DNA of 64,000 nucleotides from Hymenobacter radiodurans. Lineage in GTDB: Bacteria > Bacteroidota > Bacteroidia > Cytophagales > Hymenobacteraceae. The notes under the pieces were generated by a model. The model did not search any database. It was not told the DNA's origin and saw only the letters and a list, made by a program, of their open reading frames with translations. The stretch is from NCBI RefSeq assembly GCF_004355185.1, contig NZ_CP037922.1, forward strand, positions 682,001 through 746,000. Direction: 5' to 3'. Of this stretch, positions 1-11,018 are shown one piece after another (the first letter of the stretch is position 1; each line of letters opens with the position of its first letter). Position numbers and translations under genes: made by a program.

Positions 1-2
1 GC

Positions 3-140
3 CTGATGGACATTGGTAGCTACCGTGGATTGCGTCACCGTAAGGGACTGCCAGTTCGTGGTCAGCGCACCAAGAACAACTCACGCACTCGTAAGGGTAA
101 GCGTAAGACTGTTGCCAACAAAAAGAAGGCTACTAAATAA
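3..140 (+). CDS. rpsM: 30S ribosomal protein S13, C-terminal part (truncated by window edge)
   Basis: The open frame enters from the window edge and encodes the last 45 residues of S13, including the basic tail with [15 protein letters not shown], the 16S rRNA head contact segment typical of the family, and a Lys/Arg-rich end. It sits directly upstream of rpsK, the normal order of the alpha operon. The start and about 80 residues lie outside the window. Confidence 0.95.
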   Translation: MMDIGSYRGLRHRKGLPVRGQRTKNNSRTRKGKRKTVANKKKATK

Positions 141-212
141 ACAGTAGCGGAAATCGGTGCTTGCTTATACGAAGTGAGCATCAACACCTTCCGCATTTTT
201 TGCGATAACTAA

Positions 213-605
213 ATGGCACAAAAGAGAAAAGACAAAGCCAAGAAGCGCGTTGTCGTTGTAGAGCAAGTAGGTCAGATTCACATCAAGGCCTCCTTCAACA
301 ACATCATCATCTCCATCACCAACAACAACGGCCAGGTTATTTCTTGGGCTTCTGCTGGTAAGATGGGCTTCCGTGGCTCAAAGAAGAATACTCCATACGC
401 TGCTCAGATGGCAGCCACGGATTGCGGTAAAGTTGCCCATGATCTGGGTATGCGCAAAGCCGAAGTATTTGTAAAAGGACCAGGCTCAGGTCGTGAGTCG
501 GCTATCCGTACCCTCCAGAATGTGGGCATTGAGGTAACTACCATCCGCGACGTAACACCGCTGCCCCACAACGGCTGCCGTCCGCCTAAGCGTCGTCGCG
601 TCTGA
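213..605 (+). CDS. rpsK: 30S ribosomal protein S11
   Basis: Encodes 130 residues, the usual length for S11, a protein of the 30S platform that binds 16S rRNA next to S7 and S18. The conserved centre ([22 protein letters not shown]) and the C-terminal [18 protein letters not shown] end are present. The ATG at 213 follows an A/T-rich leader without a strong Shine-Dalgarno, normal for Bacteroidota. It is the second gene of the alpha operon, 72 bp after rpsM and 143 bp before rpsD. Confidence 0.98.
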   Translation: MAQKRKDKAKKRVVVVEQVGQIHIKASFNNIIISITNNNGQVISWASAGKMGFRGSKKNTPYAAQMAATDCGKVAHDLGMRKAEVFVKGPGSGRESAIRTLQNVGIEVTTIRDVTPLPHNGCRPPKRRRV

Positions 606-748
606 TATACTGAACAGGCAAAGCGCAGGCTAAATGTCTGCGAATTTGCCCCCTGGTGTCGGGTTTCCGATGCGTATGCACCCGTTGCAACGCGTCTGCG
701 AGGCTCGACATTCGTGGTTCAACCCCTGCAAAACTCAACATCCTCGAA

Positions 749-1353
749 ATGGCACGTTATACCGGTCCTAAAACCAAGATTGCCCGTCGCTTTGCTGAGC
801 CGATTTTCGGTCCGAGCAAGGCACTCAACAAAAAGAATTATCCCCAGGCCAGCATGGTCGTGGCCGTCGCAAGAAGCAGTCGGAATATGCTATCCAACTG
901 ATGGAGAAGCAAAAGGTGAAGTACATGTACGGTGTACTAGAGAAGCAATTTGAAAACCTATTCCATAAGGCTGCTGCACTTCCCGGCATTACTGGTGACA
1001 ACCTGTTGGCTCTGCTAGAGTCACGCCTAGACAACACAGTATACCGCTTAGGAGTAGCTCCTACCCGTCGTGCTGCTCGCCAATTGGTGTTGCACAAGCA
1101 CATAACGGTAAACGGTGAAGTGGTTAACATCGCTTCGTACAAGCTGCGTCCTGGCGACATCATTGGCGTTCGTGAGAAGTCAAAGTCGCTGGAAACTATC
1201 ACTACTAGCTTGAGCGCCCGCAACGCCCGCGCTTTCTCGTGGTTGGAGTGGGACGGCAAGGAAATGGTGGGCAAGTTCACCAACGCCCCCTCACGTGAGT
1301 TGATCCCGGAAAAAATCCAGGAGCAACTGATCGTCGAGCTTTACTCGAAGTAA
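749..1353 (+). CDS. rpsD: 30S ribosomal protein S4 (one-base frameshift in this sequence)
   Basis: S4 nucleates 30S assembly. The first frame from the ATG at 749 gives [15 protein letters not shown]...KKNYP and then departs from the family. The second frame continues [22 protein letters not shown] and carries the S4 domain ([34 protein letters not shown]) to 1353. The break is at the C run 842-845: four C where five are needed to read NYPPGQHG. With one C restored the product is 201 residues, the length expected for Bacteroidota S4. Because rpsD is essential, a sequencing undercall is far more likely than a true mutation. A start at 901 would lack the N-terminal domain. Confidence 0.95.
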
Positions 1354-1406
1354 TTGCCTTTTGGCATTCTTCGTTTTTCCCTTGTTGTATTTTTAAAGCC
1401 CCACTT

Positions 1407-2396
1407 ATGTCAATCTTAGCTTTTCAAATGCCGGAGAAAGTTGTGATGGAGAAATCCGATGACTTTTACGGAACGTTTGAATTCAAACCGCTGGAGAAAG
1501 GCTACGGCGTCACGATCGGCAACGCTTTGCGCCGTATCCTGCTGTCGTCGCTGGAGGGCTATGCCGTTACATCGGTTCGCACGCCCAGCGTGCTGCACGA
1601 GTTCATGACCATTGAAGGTGTGATTGAGGACATGTCCGAAATCATTCTGAACCTGAAGATGGTCCGCTTCAAGAAGGTAAGCGACGCTATTGAGGACAAG
1701 ATTACCGTCCGCATCAAAGGTCAGGAGACATTCACGGCCGGCGACATCAATAAGTTTACCAACGGCTTCCAGGTGTTGAACCCAGATTTGGTTATCTGCC
1801 ATGTAGATGCCAACACTGAGCTGGAGTTTGAACTGGCTGTGCAGAAAGGTCGGGGCTATGTACCCGCCGAAGAAAATAAGCCTACCGATCAGGTATTCGG
1901 GCAAATCGCTATTGATGCCATCTTCACACCTATCAAGAATGTGAAATATAGCATCGAGAATACCCGCGTAGAGCAGAAGACTGACTATGAGAAGCTTCTC
2001 ATCGAAATTCAGACGGATGGCTCTATTCACCCCGAAGAAGCGCTAAAAGGTGCTGCTAACATCCTGATTCAGCATTTCATGCTGTTCTCGGACAATACAA
2101 TGACCTTCGAAACGGCTAAGGCTGAAGAGGAGGAAACTGTAGATGAAGAGACGCTGCACATGCGCAAGGTTCTAAAGACGCCATTGGCGGATATGGACCT
2201 GTCGGTGCGTGCTTATAACTGCCTCAAGGCTGCCGACATCAAAACGCTTGGTGACTTGGTACAGTTGGATATGAGCGACATGATGAAGTTCCGCAACTTC
2301 GGTAAGAAGTCGTTAACTGAGTTGGAGAACCTCGTAGAAGAGAAAGGTCTGAACTTCGGTATGGACCTGAGCAAGTACAAGCTCGACGAAGATTAG
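1407..2396 (+). CDS. rpoA: DNA-directed RNA polymerase subunit alpha
   Basis: Encodes 329 residues. The N-terminal domain (about 1-235) contains the dimerisation and assembly signature ([23 protein letters not shown]), and the C-terminal domain (about 255-329) contains the helix-hairpin-helix DNA/activator-binding fold ([20 protein letters not shown] ... [17 protein letters not shown]). It follows rpsD by 53 bp and precedes rplQ, the standard operon order. A hairpin lies just after its stop codon and may reduce read-through into rplQ. Confidence 0.98.
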   Translation: MSILAFQMPEKVVMEKSDDFYGTFEFKPLEKGYGVTIGNALRRILLSSLEGYAVTSVRTPSVLHEFMTIEGVIEDMSEIILNLKMVRFKKVSDAIEDKITVRIKGQETFTAGDINKFTNGFQVLNPDLVICHVDANTELEFELAVQKGRGYVPAEENKPTDQVFGQIAIDAIFTPIKNVKYSIENTRVEQKTDYEKLLIEIQTDGSIHPEEALKGAANILIQHFMLFSDNTMTFETAKAEEEETVDEETLHMRKVLKTPLADMDLSVRAYNCLKAADIKTLGDLVQLDMSDMMKFRNFGKKSLTELENLVEEKGLNFGMDLSKYKLDED

Positions 2397-2408
2397 TATT
2401 TCAGAGTA

Positions 2409-2458
2409 ATGGCTGAATTGCGGATGGCTTAACGCCTAAGCAGTTCAGCCATTGTTTT
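2409..2458 (+). terminator. Stem-loop after rpoA
   Basis: A 13 bp stem with one G-T pair (2409-2421 with 2440-2452, arms ATGGCTGAATTGC / GCAGTTCAGCCAT) is followed by GTTTTTA. It lies 12 bases after the rpoA stop and 125 bases before rplQ, so it could be a partial terminator or attenuator inside the operon. Confidence 0.55.
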
Positions 2459-2577
2459 TAATTTTATTTCAGTGTGCCCGAGGTTAGGCGGTTCTAATGA
2501 GGTAGCTGCCACAAGCAAGTTGCCCGCCGTGGTCGCCCAACGCAAGCACATACACCCCGCATTCGCATAACAATACA

Positions 2578-3177
2578 ATGAGACACGGTAAAACAATTAA
2601 CCACTTAGGCCGCACTGCTGCACATCGCAATTCGATGCTGTCTAACATGGCTTCTTCGCTGATCATGCACAAGCGTGTGTCAACGACTGTAGCCAAGGCC
2701 AAAGCTCTACGCAAGTTCATAGAGCCACTTTTGACCAAAGCAAAGAGCGACACTACGCACGCTCGCCGTACTGTATTCTCGACTCTTCAGAATAAAGAGT
2801 CGATGAAGGAACTGTTTGGTGATGTAGCTTCTAAAATCGCTACTCGTCCTGGTGGCTATACTCGTATCATCAAGTTGAGTGATGCTCGTCTGGGCGACAA
2901 CGCTGAGATGTGCATTATTGAGCTTGTCGATTACAACGAGACACTGCTTGAAGCAAAGAACGTTGGCGAAGCTAAGTCAACGACCCGTCGCTCACGTGGC
3001 CGCAAGAAGGCTACGACGGCAGGTGAGGGCAAGTCTTCGGCTGAAGTTGTTTCCGAGTCAAAGGCAGAAGCTCCAGTAGTTGCTACTGCTGCTCCTGAGG
3101 ATACGCCTACAGCGACCGTTAAAGGTGATGACACTCGCGACGAGGCTAAAGCAAAAGACGAAGAAGCTGCTTCATAA
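2578..3177 (+). CDS. rplQ: 50S ribosomal protein L17 with long charged C-terminal extension
   Basis: The first ~120 residues are L17 ([21 protein letters not shown] ... [13 protein letters not shown] segment, [16 protein letters not shown]), which lines the 50S exit-tunnel side. About 75 further residues are rich in Ala, Glu, Lys and Thr and look disordered; such tails are common in Bacteroidota L17 but vary in length. It ends the alpha operon and is followed at once by a strong terminator. Total 199 residues. Confidence 0.97.
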   Translation: MRHGKTINHLGRTAAHRNSMLSNMASSLIMHKRVSTTVAKAKALRKFIEPLLTKAKSDTTHARRTVFSTLQNKESMKELFGDVASKIATRPGGYTRIIKLSDARLGDNAEMCIIELVDYNETLLEAKNVGEAKSTTRRSRGRKKATTAGEGKSSAEVVSESKAEAPVVATAAPEDTPTATVKGDDTRDEAKAKDEEAAS

Positions 3178-3187
3178 GCTTAGCTAA

Positions 3188-4663
<1,476 letters not shown>

Positions 4664-4707
4664 CTTGCTCAGCTGGGCTAATTCTTTCCTAATTCTCTCA
4701 GTTTAAC

Positions 4708-4747
4708 AAAACGGCACCATAGCCCAATAGGCTGTGGTGCCGTTTTT
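4708..4747 (+). terminator. Intrinsic terminator after eno
   Basis: A 17 bp stem (AAAACGGCACCATAGCC with GGCTGTGGTGCCGTTTT, one G-T pair) and a CAATA loop end in T5. It lies 44 bases after the eno stop. Confidence 0.9.
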
Positions 4748-4749
4748 AG

Positions 4750-4757
4750 TATATTTG
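4750..4757 (+). promoter_or_regulatory. Exact -7 box TATATTTG before the ftsB-like gene
   Basis: Matches the Bacteroidota primary sigma -7 consensus TAnnTTTG and ends five bases before the ATG at 4763. If used, the transcript would have almost no leader. No clear -33 TTTG at the usual distance. Confidence 0.4.
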
Positions 4758-4762
4758 AGCCT

Positions 4763-5077
4763 ATGAGCTTTTCCGTTATCCTTGCTTCTGCAGCGCGCAT
4801 TGTACGCAGCTTTTACTTTCTGACTGGGGTAAGCTTCATGGTGTGGATGTTCGTGTTCGACGCCAACGACTTGCTGAAGCAGTACGATATGTACAAAAAG
4901 TGGCGCGAACTACAAACGGAGAAGGAGTACTACCTGACCAACATTGAGACGGTGAAGAAGGAGCGAGCCGAGCTGCTCAGCAGTCCGGAGCTATTAGAGA
5001 AGTTTGCCCGTGAACGCTACATTATGAAACGCCCTGGTGAGGATGTGTTCATCCTGGTGCCGCAGGAAGAGGAGTAA
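4763..5077 (+). CDS. FtsB/DivIC-family septum formation initiator
   Basis: Encodes 104 residues: a single N-terminal membrane helix (about 15-32), then a coiled coil (KKWRELQTEKEYYLTNIETVKKERAEL), then a short conserved tail (FARERYIMKRPGEDVFIL), the layout of FtsB/DivIC, which joins FtsL and FtsQ in the divisome. The eno-ftsB neighbourhood is widely conserved in bacteria and supports the call. The stop overlaps the next start by one base (TAATG), so translation is probably coupled. Confidence 0.85.
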   Translation: MSFSVILASAARIVRSFYFLTGVSFMVWMFVFDANDLLKQYDMYKKWRELQTEKEYYLTNIETVKKERAELLSSPELLEKFARERYIMKRPGEDVFILVPQEEE

Positions 5078-5547
5078 TGCTGCCCCTACTAACTGACACC
5101 CGCCAGCAAATGCGCCCTTGCCGCGCGGGGGGCAAATTGGTTGTCTTCCTACTACTTCTCCTGCTGAGCCTGCCAGCCGCTGCCCAGTCGTCTCAAATTC
5201 AGGTAGCCCGACAGTTCTTAATCGCGGTGCTTAGTGGCGACAACTCCGCGGCGTATAAGCTGTTGGCGCCAGAGGTGAGTAGTACTGTCTCAAAGAAGCA
5301 ATTTCGCGCAGCAGTGAGGCCTATGTATGAGCAGGGGAGAGAGCTAGGCCGCCCCATTGCACTATATAAGCTGGGCTTGCGACTAGGTGATGAAGCACAG
5401 CCTCGCTACTTCTATGCTTTCTCGTTCAAAAGTGACACGCTGCAGGCTAAGCCGCGCGTTATGCTCGACGTTACGTTTCGAGACACTACGGCAACGCGTA
5501 TCCTGAGCTTTGGTATGATTCCGGCCCCTCAAAGCAAGCGCAAGTAG
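5077..5547 (+). CDS. Small secreted protein, DUF3887/DUF4019-like fold (tentative)
   Basis: Encodes 156 residues with a signal peptide (LVVFLLLLLLSLPAAAQ, cleavage about residue 37). The rest (QVARQFLIAVLSGDNSAAYKLLAPEVSSTVSKKQFRAAV) resembles small NTF2-like/DUF3887 domains of secreted proteins, but the function is unknown. It overlaps the FtsB-like gene by one base and probably shares its transcript. A second ATG at 5110 would still keep the signal peptide. A GGGGGGCAAA motif at 5127 lies in the signal peptide region. Confidence 0.7.
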   Translation: MLPLLTDTRQQMRPCRAGGKLVVFLLLLLLSLPAAAQSSQIQVARQFLIAVLSGDNSAAYKLLAPEVSSTVSKKQFRAAVRPMYEQGRELGRPIALYKLGLRLGDEAQPRYFYAFSFKSDTLQAKPRVMLDVTFRDTTATRILSFGMIPAPQSKRK

Positions 5548-5550
5548 GAG

Positions 5551-7416
5551 CTACTCTATCTTCTTGCCTGTCATCGCCTGCTTGATGGAGATGTTCATGA
5601 CCCGCTCCGCGAAAGGGCTAGTCAAGCTTTCTAACTCGTCTACGGCTTTCAGAATAGTATCCTTATCTTGGGTAGTAAGGGCGTCTTTTAAGTTCTGAAC
5701 CGAGGCGGCAGTCTGCGTGATTTCGTCTTCGGTTAGATACTGGGAGTTCTTGTCAACGAAGCGTTCCACCTGATAAATCATCTGCTCGGCTACGGTGCGG
5801 GCTTCGATGACCATACGCGCCGTCACGTCCTCACGAGCGTGGGTGATGGAATCCATAAGCATCTTCTCTACCTGCTCATCGGTAAGGCCGTACTGAGGCT
5901 TTATTTCGACAGCCTGATGGGTATTCGAGCGAAGCTCAAGCGCCTCTACTTTCAAAATACCGTCGGCATTTAGAATAAAATTGACATCAACCTTTGGTAA
6001 ACCTGCGGGCATGGCGGGTATACCGCGAAGATCAAACTCGGCTAGCTTACGGTTTTCCTTCACCAAGTCCCGCTCACCTTGGTACACGGAAATCTTGAGG
6101 TTTACCTGTCCATCAACGCTAGTCGTGTACTGACGTCCGGCTTTGGTCGGAATCTTCGAATTGCGCGGGATGATAGGGTCCATGAGCCCGCCCAAGGTTT
6201 CAATGCCGAGGGTGAGCGGCGTCACATCCAGCAGAAGCACATCACGACGGTTGCCGCCTAAGATGTCAGCTTGGATAGCAGCTCCTAGGGCCACAACTTC
6301 GTCGGGGTTAAGAGAGCTGTTGGCGGGTTGCTGGAAAAACTCAGACACCGTATCGTACACCAAGGGCACGCGCGTAGAGCCGCCCACTAATAGTACCGCG
6401 TCGAGGGCACTGGGAGGCAATTTGGCATCCGTTAAGGCTTGCTGACAAGCAGTAATGGTGCGAACAACCAGAGGACGGATTAGATCATTAAACTCCGCTT
6501 TGGTAAGCTGCACTTGGCCAGCGCCGGGCAGGTCGGCGGTAAATTCGTCGTGCTGGCTTAGGTGCTTTTTAGCTTGCTCAGCGGTTAGGCGGAGCTGTTG
6601 CTTGAGCTGCCCATCTGTAGCGGCAGCCAGTCGACCGGTTAGGTTGTACTGCTGAATCCAATGCTCACTCACTAAGCGGTCGAAATCGTCGCCGCCCAAG
6701 TAGGTATCGCCATTGGTGCTGAGCACCTCGAATATTCCTTGGTGAATATGCAGAATGCTGATGTCGAAGGTGCCACCGCCGAGGTCATATACGGCTACGG
6801 TTTTCTCTTCGTCGGGCGATAGGCCAATACCATAAGCCAGCGCGGCAGCGGTAGGCTCATTCACGATGCGCAATACTTCCAACCCAGCCAAGCGCCCCGC
6901 GTCCCGAGTGGCTTGGCGCTGCGAGTCGTTGAAATACGCGGGCACCGTGATGACTGCCTTGTTCACCGGCGTTTTAAGGGCGTGCTCAGCGCGGGCCCGT
7001 AGCTCCTTCAAAATCTCGGCGGAAAGCTCGATAGGAGAGTAGAAATGCCCCCCAACGCGGATTTTTACTAAGCCTTCTGAGTTATCATCGATAATTTTAT
7101 AGCCTAACTGTCCGGCGTGCTCACCCAGGTCACGGTACGATTTGCCTAGTAGGCGCTTCACAGAATAAATCGTGTTCTGCGGATCGGTGAGAAGGTATTG
7201 CTTGGCTTCGGTGCCAACGATAGGAGCATCATCACCAGGGAAGTGCACGACACTAGGCACGATAGTGCCGCGGCCCTGATCGTTGATGGCCACCGGTTGC
7301 TGGCCTTCGGGATGAATGTAGGCTACCAAACTGTTTGTAGTGCCCAGATCAATGCCAACGATGATTTCTTCCTGCTGAATACTCCCTGTGGAGAGGTTTA
7401 TTGCGACTTTAGCCAT
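5551..7416 (-). CDS. hscA: Hsp70-family chaperone, HscA-type
   Basis: Encodes 621 residues from the ATG at 7416 ([29 protein letters not shown]). The Hsp70 signatures [22 protein letters not shown] and [13 protein letters not shown] are present, with a substrate-binding domain after about residue 400. The extra N-terminal stretch before the ATPase domain and overall pattern match HscA/Hsc66, which helps IscU release Fe-S clusters, rather than DnaK. No hscB, iscU or fdx gene lies nearby, so the assignment rests on the protein alone. The gene converges on the preceding + strand gene with only 3 bp between stop codons. Confidence 0.8.
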   Translation of the reverse strand: MAKVAINLSTGSIQQEEIIVGIDLGTTNSLVAYIHPEGQQPVAINDQGRGTIVPSVVHFPGDDAPIVGTEAKQYLLTDPQNTIYSVKRLLGKSYRDLGEHAGQLGYKIIDDNSEGLVKIRVGGHFYSPIELSAEILKELRARAEHALKTPVNKAVITVPAYFNDSQRQATRDAGRLAGLEVLRIVNEPTAAALAYGIGLSPDEEKTVAVYDLGGGTFDISILHIHQGIFEVLSTNGDTYLGGDDFDRLVSEHWIQQYNLTGRLAAATDGQLKQQLRLTAEQAKKHLSQHDEFTADLPGAGQVQLTKAEFNDLIRPLVVRTITACQQALTDAKLPPSALDAVLLVGGSTRVPLVYDTVSEFFQQPANSSLNPDEVVALGAAIQADILGGNRRDVLLLDVTPLTLGIETLGGLMDPIIPRNSKIPTKAGRQYTTSVDGQVNLKISVYQGERDLVKENRKLAEFDLRGIPAMPAGLPKVDVNFILNADGILKVEALELRSNTHQAVEIKPQYGLTDEQVEKMLMDSITHAREDVTARMVIEARTVAEQMIYQVERFVDKNSQYLTEDEITQTAASVQNLKDALTTQDKDTILKAVDELESLTSPFAERVMNISIKQAMTGKKIE

Positions 7417-7935
7417 GAATGCGAAGGACGACGCGCCGAAGCGGTAGATGAGCAAAGCGAATTTGCAGATAGCAAATAATCAGAACCGCTTTGGAGCAAC
7501 AAAAGTAGATAAGAAATGTGGGCAGCCTTTGTTTACGCCTTCGTAAAGAAGAGGTGCAGGATCGAAAAGGAAATAATTATCTTCCAGGGATAACAGCCAC
7601 GTAGGACTATGTACTTGGAATACGCACTTTAAATCATCTGAACATTGTTTTTTAGCGCAGGCCAGTTAACTTGTATAAGTGTATAGAATTACGATTGATA
7701 CACGAAAGTAGCCTACCTGTTGGTAGCATCTAGACCCGGAAAAACGGCTGATAAGCGGTTAAGCAGATATCAGCGGAAAACCTTAAAGGAATCAAAAAGG
7801 CCTTCAGGATGTTAAAACAACTCTAGTACTGAAATAGATAGCTATATCGTTTTGTAAGGCTTTGCGTATAAGAGCCTTTGTGTGAAGAAGGTAAGCTCTG
7901 CTTAGCTAAGCTACTCATCCTAAAGAATCAAGCAG
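7417..7935. other. 519 bp region without a recognised gene
   Basis: Divergent spacer between hscA and the L,D-transpeptidase-like gene. It must hold both promoters. It is more A/T-rich than its flanks, with no long ORF, no tRNA and no strong stem-loop. I saw no exact TAnnTTTG box close to either start. Confidence 0.6.
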
Positions 7936-8766
7936 ATGGAAAAGACCAGTGTAGTACATCGTCAGCGTGTGAAGCGTCGTGCCCGTCGGGTAGTTCGGCG
8001 TATGCTGCCCTTTATGGCTTCGCTGTTTATGGCCACGCCTCTGGCCACGCCCATCAAAAGCTCCATGGCTAATGCAAAAGGAGTAGAGACGAAAATGCCA
8101 ACGGAAAAGGAAATGGAAGCAGCCTTTTTCGATCAGCGCATGCACGATCTATACCGCGACCTAAATGTGGAGCAGCAGGGCTTGCGCTTTGAAGTATTTG
8201 AGAAAGCCATGACGGGCTACCTCAATCTGCGGAACGAAAACAAGCTCGGCGACAAGCAGCTTTTGACGGTTGTTGACTTTGAAAAGCCTTCCACCGAGAA
8301 GCGTTTGTGGGTATTAGACCTCGAAAAGAAAGAAGTCAAATTTCACACGCTTGTGGCTCATGGCCGTAACTCGGGCGAAAACCTGACTAGTACCTTCTCC
8401 AACGAAAATGAGTCGAATATGAGCAGCCTGGGCTTTTATGTAACCCAGGATGAATATATCGGCAAACACGGCCGCTCGCTTAAGCTGGACGGTGTGGATG
8501 AGGGATACAACACGAATGCTTTAGCTCGCTCAGTGGTCATGCACGGTGCCGACTATGTGAGTGAGGAGTTTGTGCGTCAGTATGGCCGCTTGGGCCGTAG
8601 TCTCGGTTGCCCAGCCCTACCTATGGACCAATACGCCCAGATTATTGATGAAGTAGGCGGCAAAACCTGCTTGTTTCTGAATGGTCCGGATGAAAATTAT
8701 TCCTCTAAGTACCTAAATCATGATGTCGCCTTATCTACTTTGGCGAGTGCGAATCAAATGATTTAA
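7936..8766 (+). CDS. Murein L,D-transpeptidase catalytic domain family (YkuD_2) protein
   Basis: Encodes 276 residues. The N-terminus has a basic stretch followed by a hydrophobic segment (RMLPFMASLFMATPLATPI), a likely signal anchor. The second half matches the YkuD_2 family: WVLDLEKKEVKFHTLVAHGRNSG, then VVMHGADYVSE and GRSLGCPALP, giving the His and the catalytic Cys of the SxGC motif. Such proteins are thought to form or edit 3-3 peptidoglycan crosslinks. It is monocistronic: a terminator follows 18 bases after the stop. Confidence 0.85.
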   Translation: MEKTSVVHRQRVKRRARRVVRRMLPFMASLFMATPLATPIKSSMANAKGVETKMPTEKEMEAAFFDQRMHDLYRDLNVEQQGLRFEVFEKAMTGYLNLRNENKLGDKQLLTVVDFEKPSTEKRLWVLDLEKKEVKFHTLVAHGRNSGENLTSTFSNENESNMSSLGFYVTQDEYIGKHGRSLKLDGVDEGYNTNALARSVVMHGADYVSEEFVRQYGRLGRSLGCPALPMDQYAQIIDEVGGKTCLFLNGPDENYSSKYLNHDVALSTLASANQMI

Positions 8767-8783
8767 GTGTAAGTTGAATAGAT

Positions 8784-8819
8784 AGAAAAGCCCCCAGAAA
8801 TATATCTGGGGGCTTTTCT
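8784..8819 (+). terminator. Intrinsic terminator (GCCCCCAG type)
   Basis: Perfect 15 bp stem 8784-8798 with 8805-8819 (AGAAAAGCCCCCAGA / TCTGGGGGCTTTTCT), loop AATATA. Serves the + strand gene and, in reverse, the dehydrogenase gene that ends at 8841. Confidence 0.9.
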
Positions 8820-8840
8820 GTGTTAAATATTACGCTAACA

Positions 8841-9901
8841 CTAAAGCTGCACGCCAAACTTACGGCCGACTGTCTCCAAATCTTGCACTACGGTTTCGAG
8901 CAGCGGAATGCCCCCCAATAGGCGCTCAGCAGCCATTTCACGTTCTGGGTCACCAGGGATGAGGACTTGCTGGCCATCTACGGCGCGGGCTTGCCGAAAC
9001 GTGGAAATCCAGTTATCCATGTGCGCCTTGAACTCAGCAGCGGGGCGGAAGGCATCGACGCGCATAGCGCCAAAGAAGTGACCAATACCCTGGCCTACTG
9101 GGTCGGCGGGGGCTGGAGGAAAGCAACGAAAGGCGGTACCCAAGGTCCATAGTTGGCGCCTGATAATACCGCCGAAAAAATATCGACTATGCTACCCAGG
9201 CAATACCCTTTATGCGACCCTGTTTCGCCCCCCAATGGCAATAAAGCGCCGCCGTCTTTCAATTCATTGGGGTTGGTGGAGGACTGTCCCTGCGCATCCT
9301 GAATCCAGCCAGCGGGCGCAGGCTGCTGCTTGCGCTGCAAAATCTCGAGCTTACCGTTGGCGGCCGTCGTAGTAGCAAAGTCGGCCACAAAATCGGGCTG
9401 CTCACCAGCCGGGATAGCCACGGCAATCGGGTTCGTACCCAGCAAACGATCAAGCGAGTGGGTTGGCGCTACTAGGGGGCTAGCGTTAGTCATGGCAATC
9501 CCGATCATATCGTGGGCCAGCGCCTTCATCGCATGGTAGCCCGCAATGCCGAAGTGGTTGGAATTTTTTACCGAAACCCAGCCTGTACCGGCGATACGCG
9601 CTTTTTCTAAAGCTACCTGCATCGCCTTGGGCGCCACCACCAAGCCCAGTCCACCGTCGCCATCCACTACAGCGGTGCTGGGCGTTTCGTACACTACTCC
9701 CACCCGCGGCGTCGGATTGATGCGGCCAGCTTCCCAAAGACGCACATAGCCGATGAGCCGCGCCACGCCATGCGAGTCGATGCCGCGCAGGTCGGCGGCC
9801 AGCAGTGCTTCCGTAGCCGTAGTGGCGTCGGCCTCAGGGCAGCCGATACTACGAAACACAGCCTCGGTAAATGTGAACAGATGATTGTAGGAAAAGGTCA
9901 T
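8841..9901 (-). CDS. Malate/L-lactate dehydrogenase family oxidoreductase (one-base frameshift)
   Basis: NAD(P)-dependent oxidoreductase of the LDH2/MDH2 family (malate, lactate, ureidoglycolate or sulfolactate type). The first frame carries DLRGIDSHGVARL, VKNSNHFGIAGYH, TNASPLVAP and GSHKGYCLGSIVDIFSAVLSGA up to PWVPPFVAFL; the second frame continues PADPVGQGIGHFFGAMRVDAF to the end. The frames meet at the G5 run 9108-9112 (five G on the + strand where six are needed; GG at 9115-9116 is an alternative site). Repaired length is 353 residues, normal for the family. The substrate cannot be told from sequence alone. Confidence 0.88.
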
Positions 9902-10015
9902 AGCAGGAAATATGCAGCAAGCTCGGCCGCGTAGTCGTGGATTAAAGAAAAGTGCGAAGAATGGAAGTGAAAGCGCTGGGGGGCAAATACTACCTAATCA
10001 GCCAGCTGTCTGGAT

Positions 10016-10975
10016 TCAGGCCTTCAGAATCTCCGCCAGTAGCCCCTCCTTCAACGCATATGACGAAGCCCTTATATTGGAATTGGTAAGGTGGTAAGTC
10101 GTCAGGATGAAATCAATCAGGATACAGGCTACCACAATCATATCGGCGCGCATGGGCGTCATGCCGGGCATGGCTAGGCGTTGCGAGTGAGTAGTGGTGA
10201 GCAGTAGTTCGTAGCTCTGATAAAAGCTCTGGAGCGTAATTTCGGTAACGGGCGGCGGCATTTCGGGGCGAAACTCATTGCGCTGAGCTGCCTGCAAATC
10301 TCCGAGTGTATCAAATGTGCCGGAAGCCCCAACGAGGCCAACAGGCTTGAACTGCTGCACGGCCGCTGTCAGGGGCGCAAGTTGTGCAGCCAGATACGCC
10401 TGCTCCTCGCGTACATCGTCAGCGGTAAGCGGATCATGCTTGAAAAACAAGTCCAGTAGACGCTGAGCCCCAATCTCGAAGCTTTGTTTCCAGAAAATGG
10501 TGTCCTCATTAGCAATGATGAACTCCACGCTGCCCCCGCCAATATCCACCAGCAAGTGTGGCGATTGACCTAGTGCCACGGCCTGCCGCATGCCTTTACA
10601 GATTAGCTCAGCTTCCCGATCGCCCGGAATAATATCGACTTTAATACCTGTCTGCTCGAATATTTCTTCTGCCAACTCCGCGCCATTGCGGGCGCTGCGT
10701 ACGGCGCTGGTAGCTGTAGCGCGTACATCTGTCACTTGGTGCAGCTCTATTTCTTCCTGAAAGGCCGCCAGGGTGTGTAAAGCCCGCGCATAGGCCTCAG
10801 GCGCAATTTCGCCGTTGCTAATGCCACCCTCGCCCAGCTTCACGCCCACTTTGGTACGCAGCAATACGGTGGGCTCGGCGTCGGAGCTCGTGGGGGGCAT
10901 TTCCACGATGAGCAGGTGGAACGTGTTGGTGCCCATGTCAATCAGGGCCAGACGCGGCGTTTTGGTCATTGTCAT
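10016..10975 (-). CDS. Ppx/GppA phosphatase family protein (exopolyphosphatase)
   Basis: Encodes 319 residues of the ASKHA-fold Ppx/GppA family, which removes phosphate from polyphosphate or (p)ppGpp 5' ends. Visible are the first phosphate loop ALIDMGTNTFHLLIVE, the second motif LLVDIGGGSVEFII and GASGTFDTLGD. It has only the two ASKHA lobes and lacks the C-terminal HD-like domain of E. coli Ppx, the usual Bacteroidota form. Start could be at 10975 or 10969. Its start is 43 bp from the stop of the next minus-strand gene upstream. Confidence 0.88.
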   Translation of the reverse strand: MTMTKTPRLALIDMGTNTFHLLIVEMPPTSSDAEPTVLLRTKVGVKLGEGGISNGEIAPEAYARALHTLAAFQEEIELHQVTDVRATATSAVRSARNGAELAEEIFEQTGIKVDIIPGDREAELICKGMRQAVALGQSPHLLVDIGGGSVEFIIANEDTIFWKQSFEIGAQRLLDLFFKHDPLTADDVREEQAYLAAQLAPLTAAVQQFKPVGLVGASGTFDTLGDLQAAQRNEFRPEMPPPVTEITLQSFYQSYELLLTTTHSQRLAMPGMTPMRADMIVVACILIDFILTTYHLTNSNIRASSYALKEGLLAEILKA

Positions 10976-11018
10976 GGGTATGAATGCAGGGAAAGGCTCC
11001 CTTTGGCAAGGTGTGACT

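Noticed and set aside
656..901. Apparent separate 81-residue ORF before rpsD
   Set aside because: Its second half is the true S4 N-terminus (from 749); it ends only because of the frameshift at 842-845.
7417..7935. tRNA or small RNA gene
   Set aside because: No cloverleaf, no CCA, no strong promoter plus terminator pair seen.
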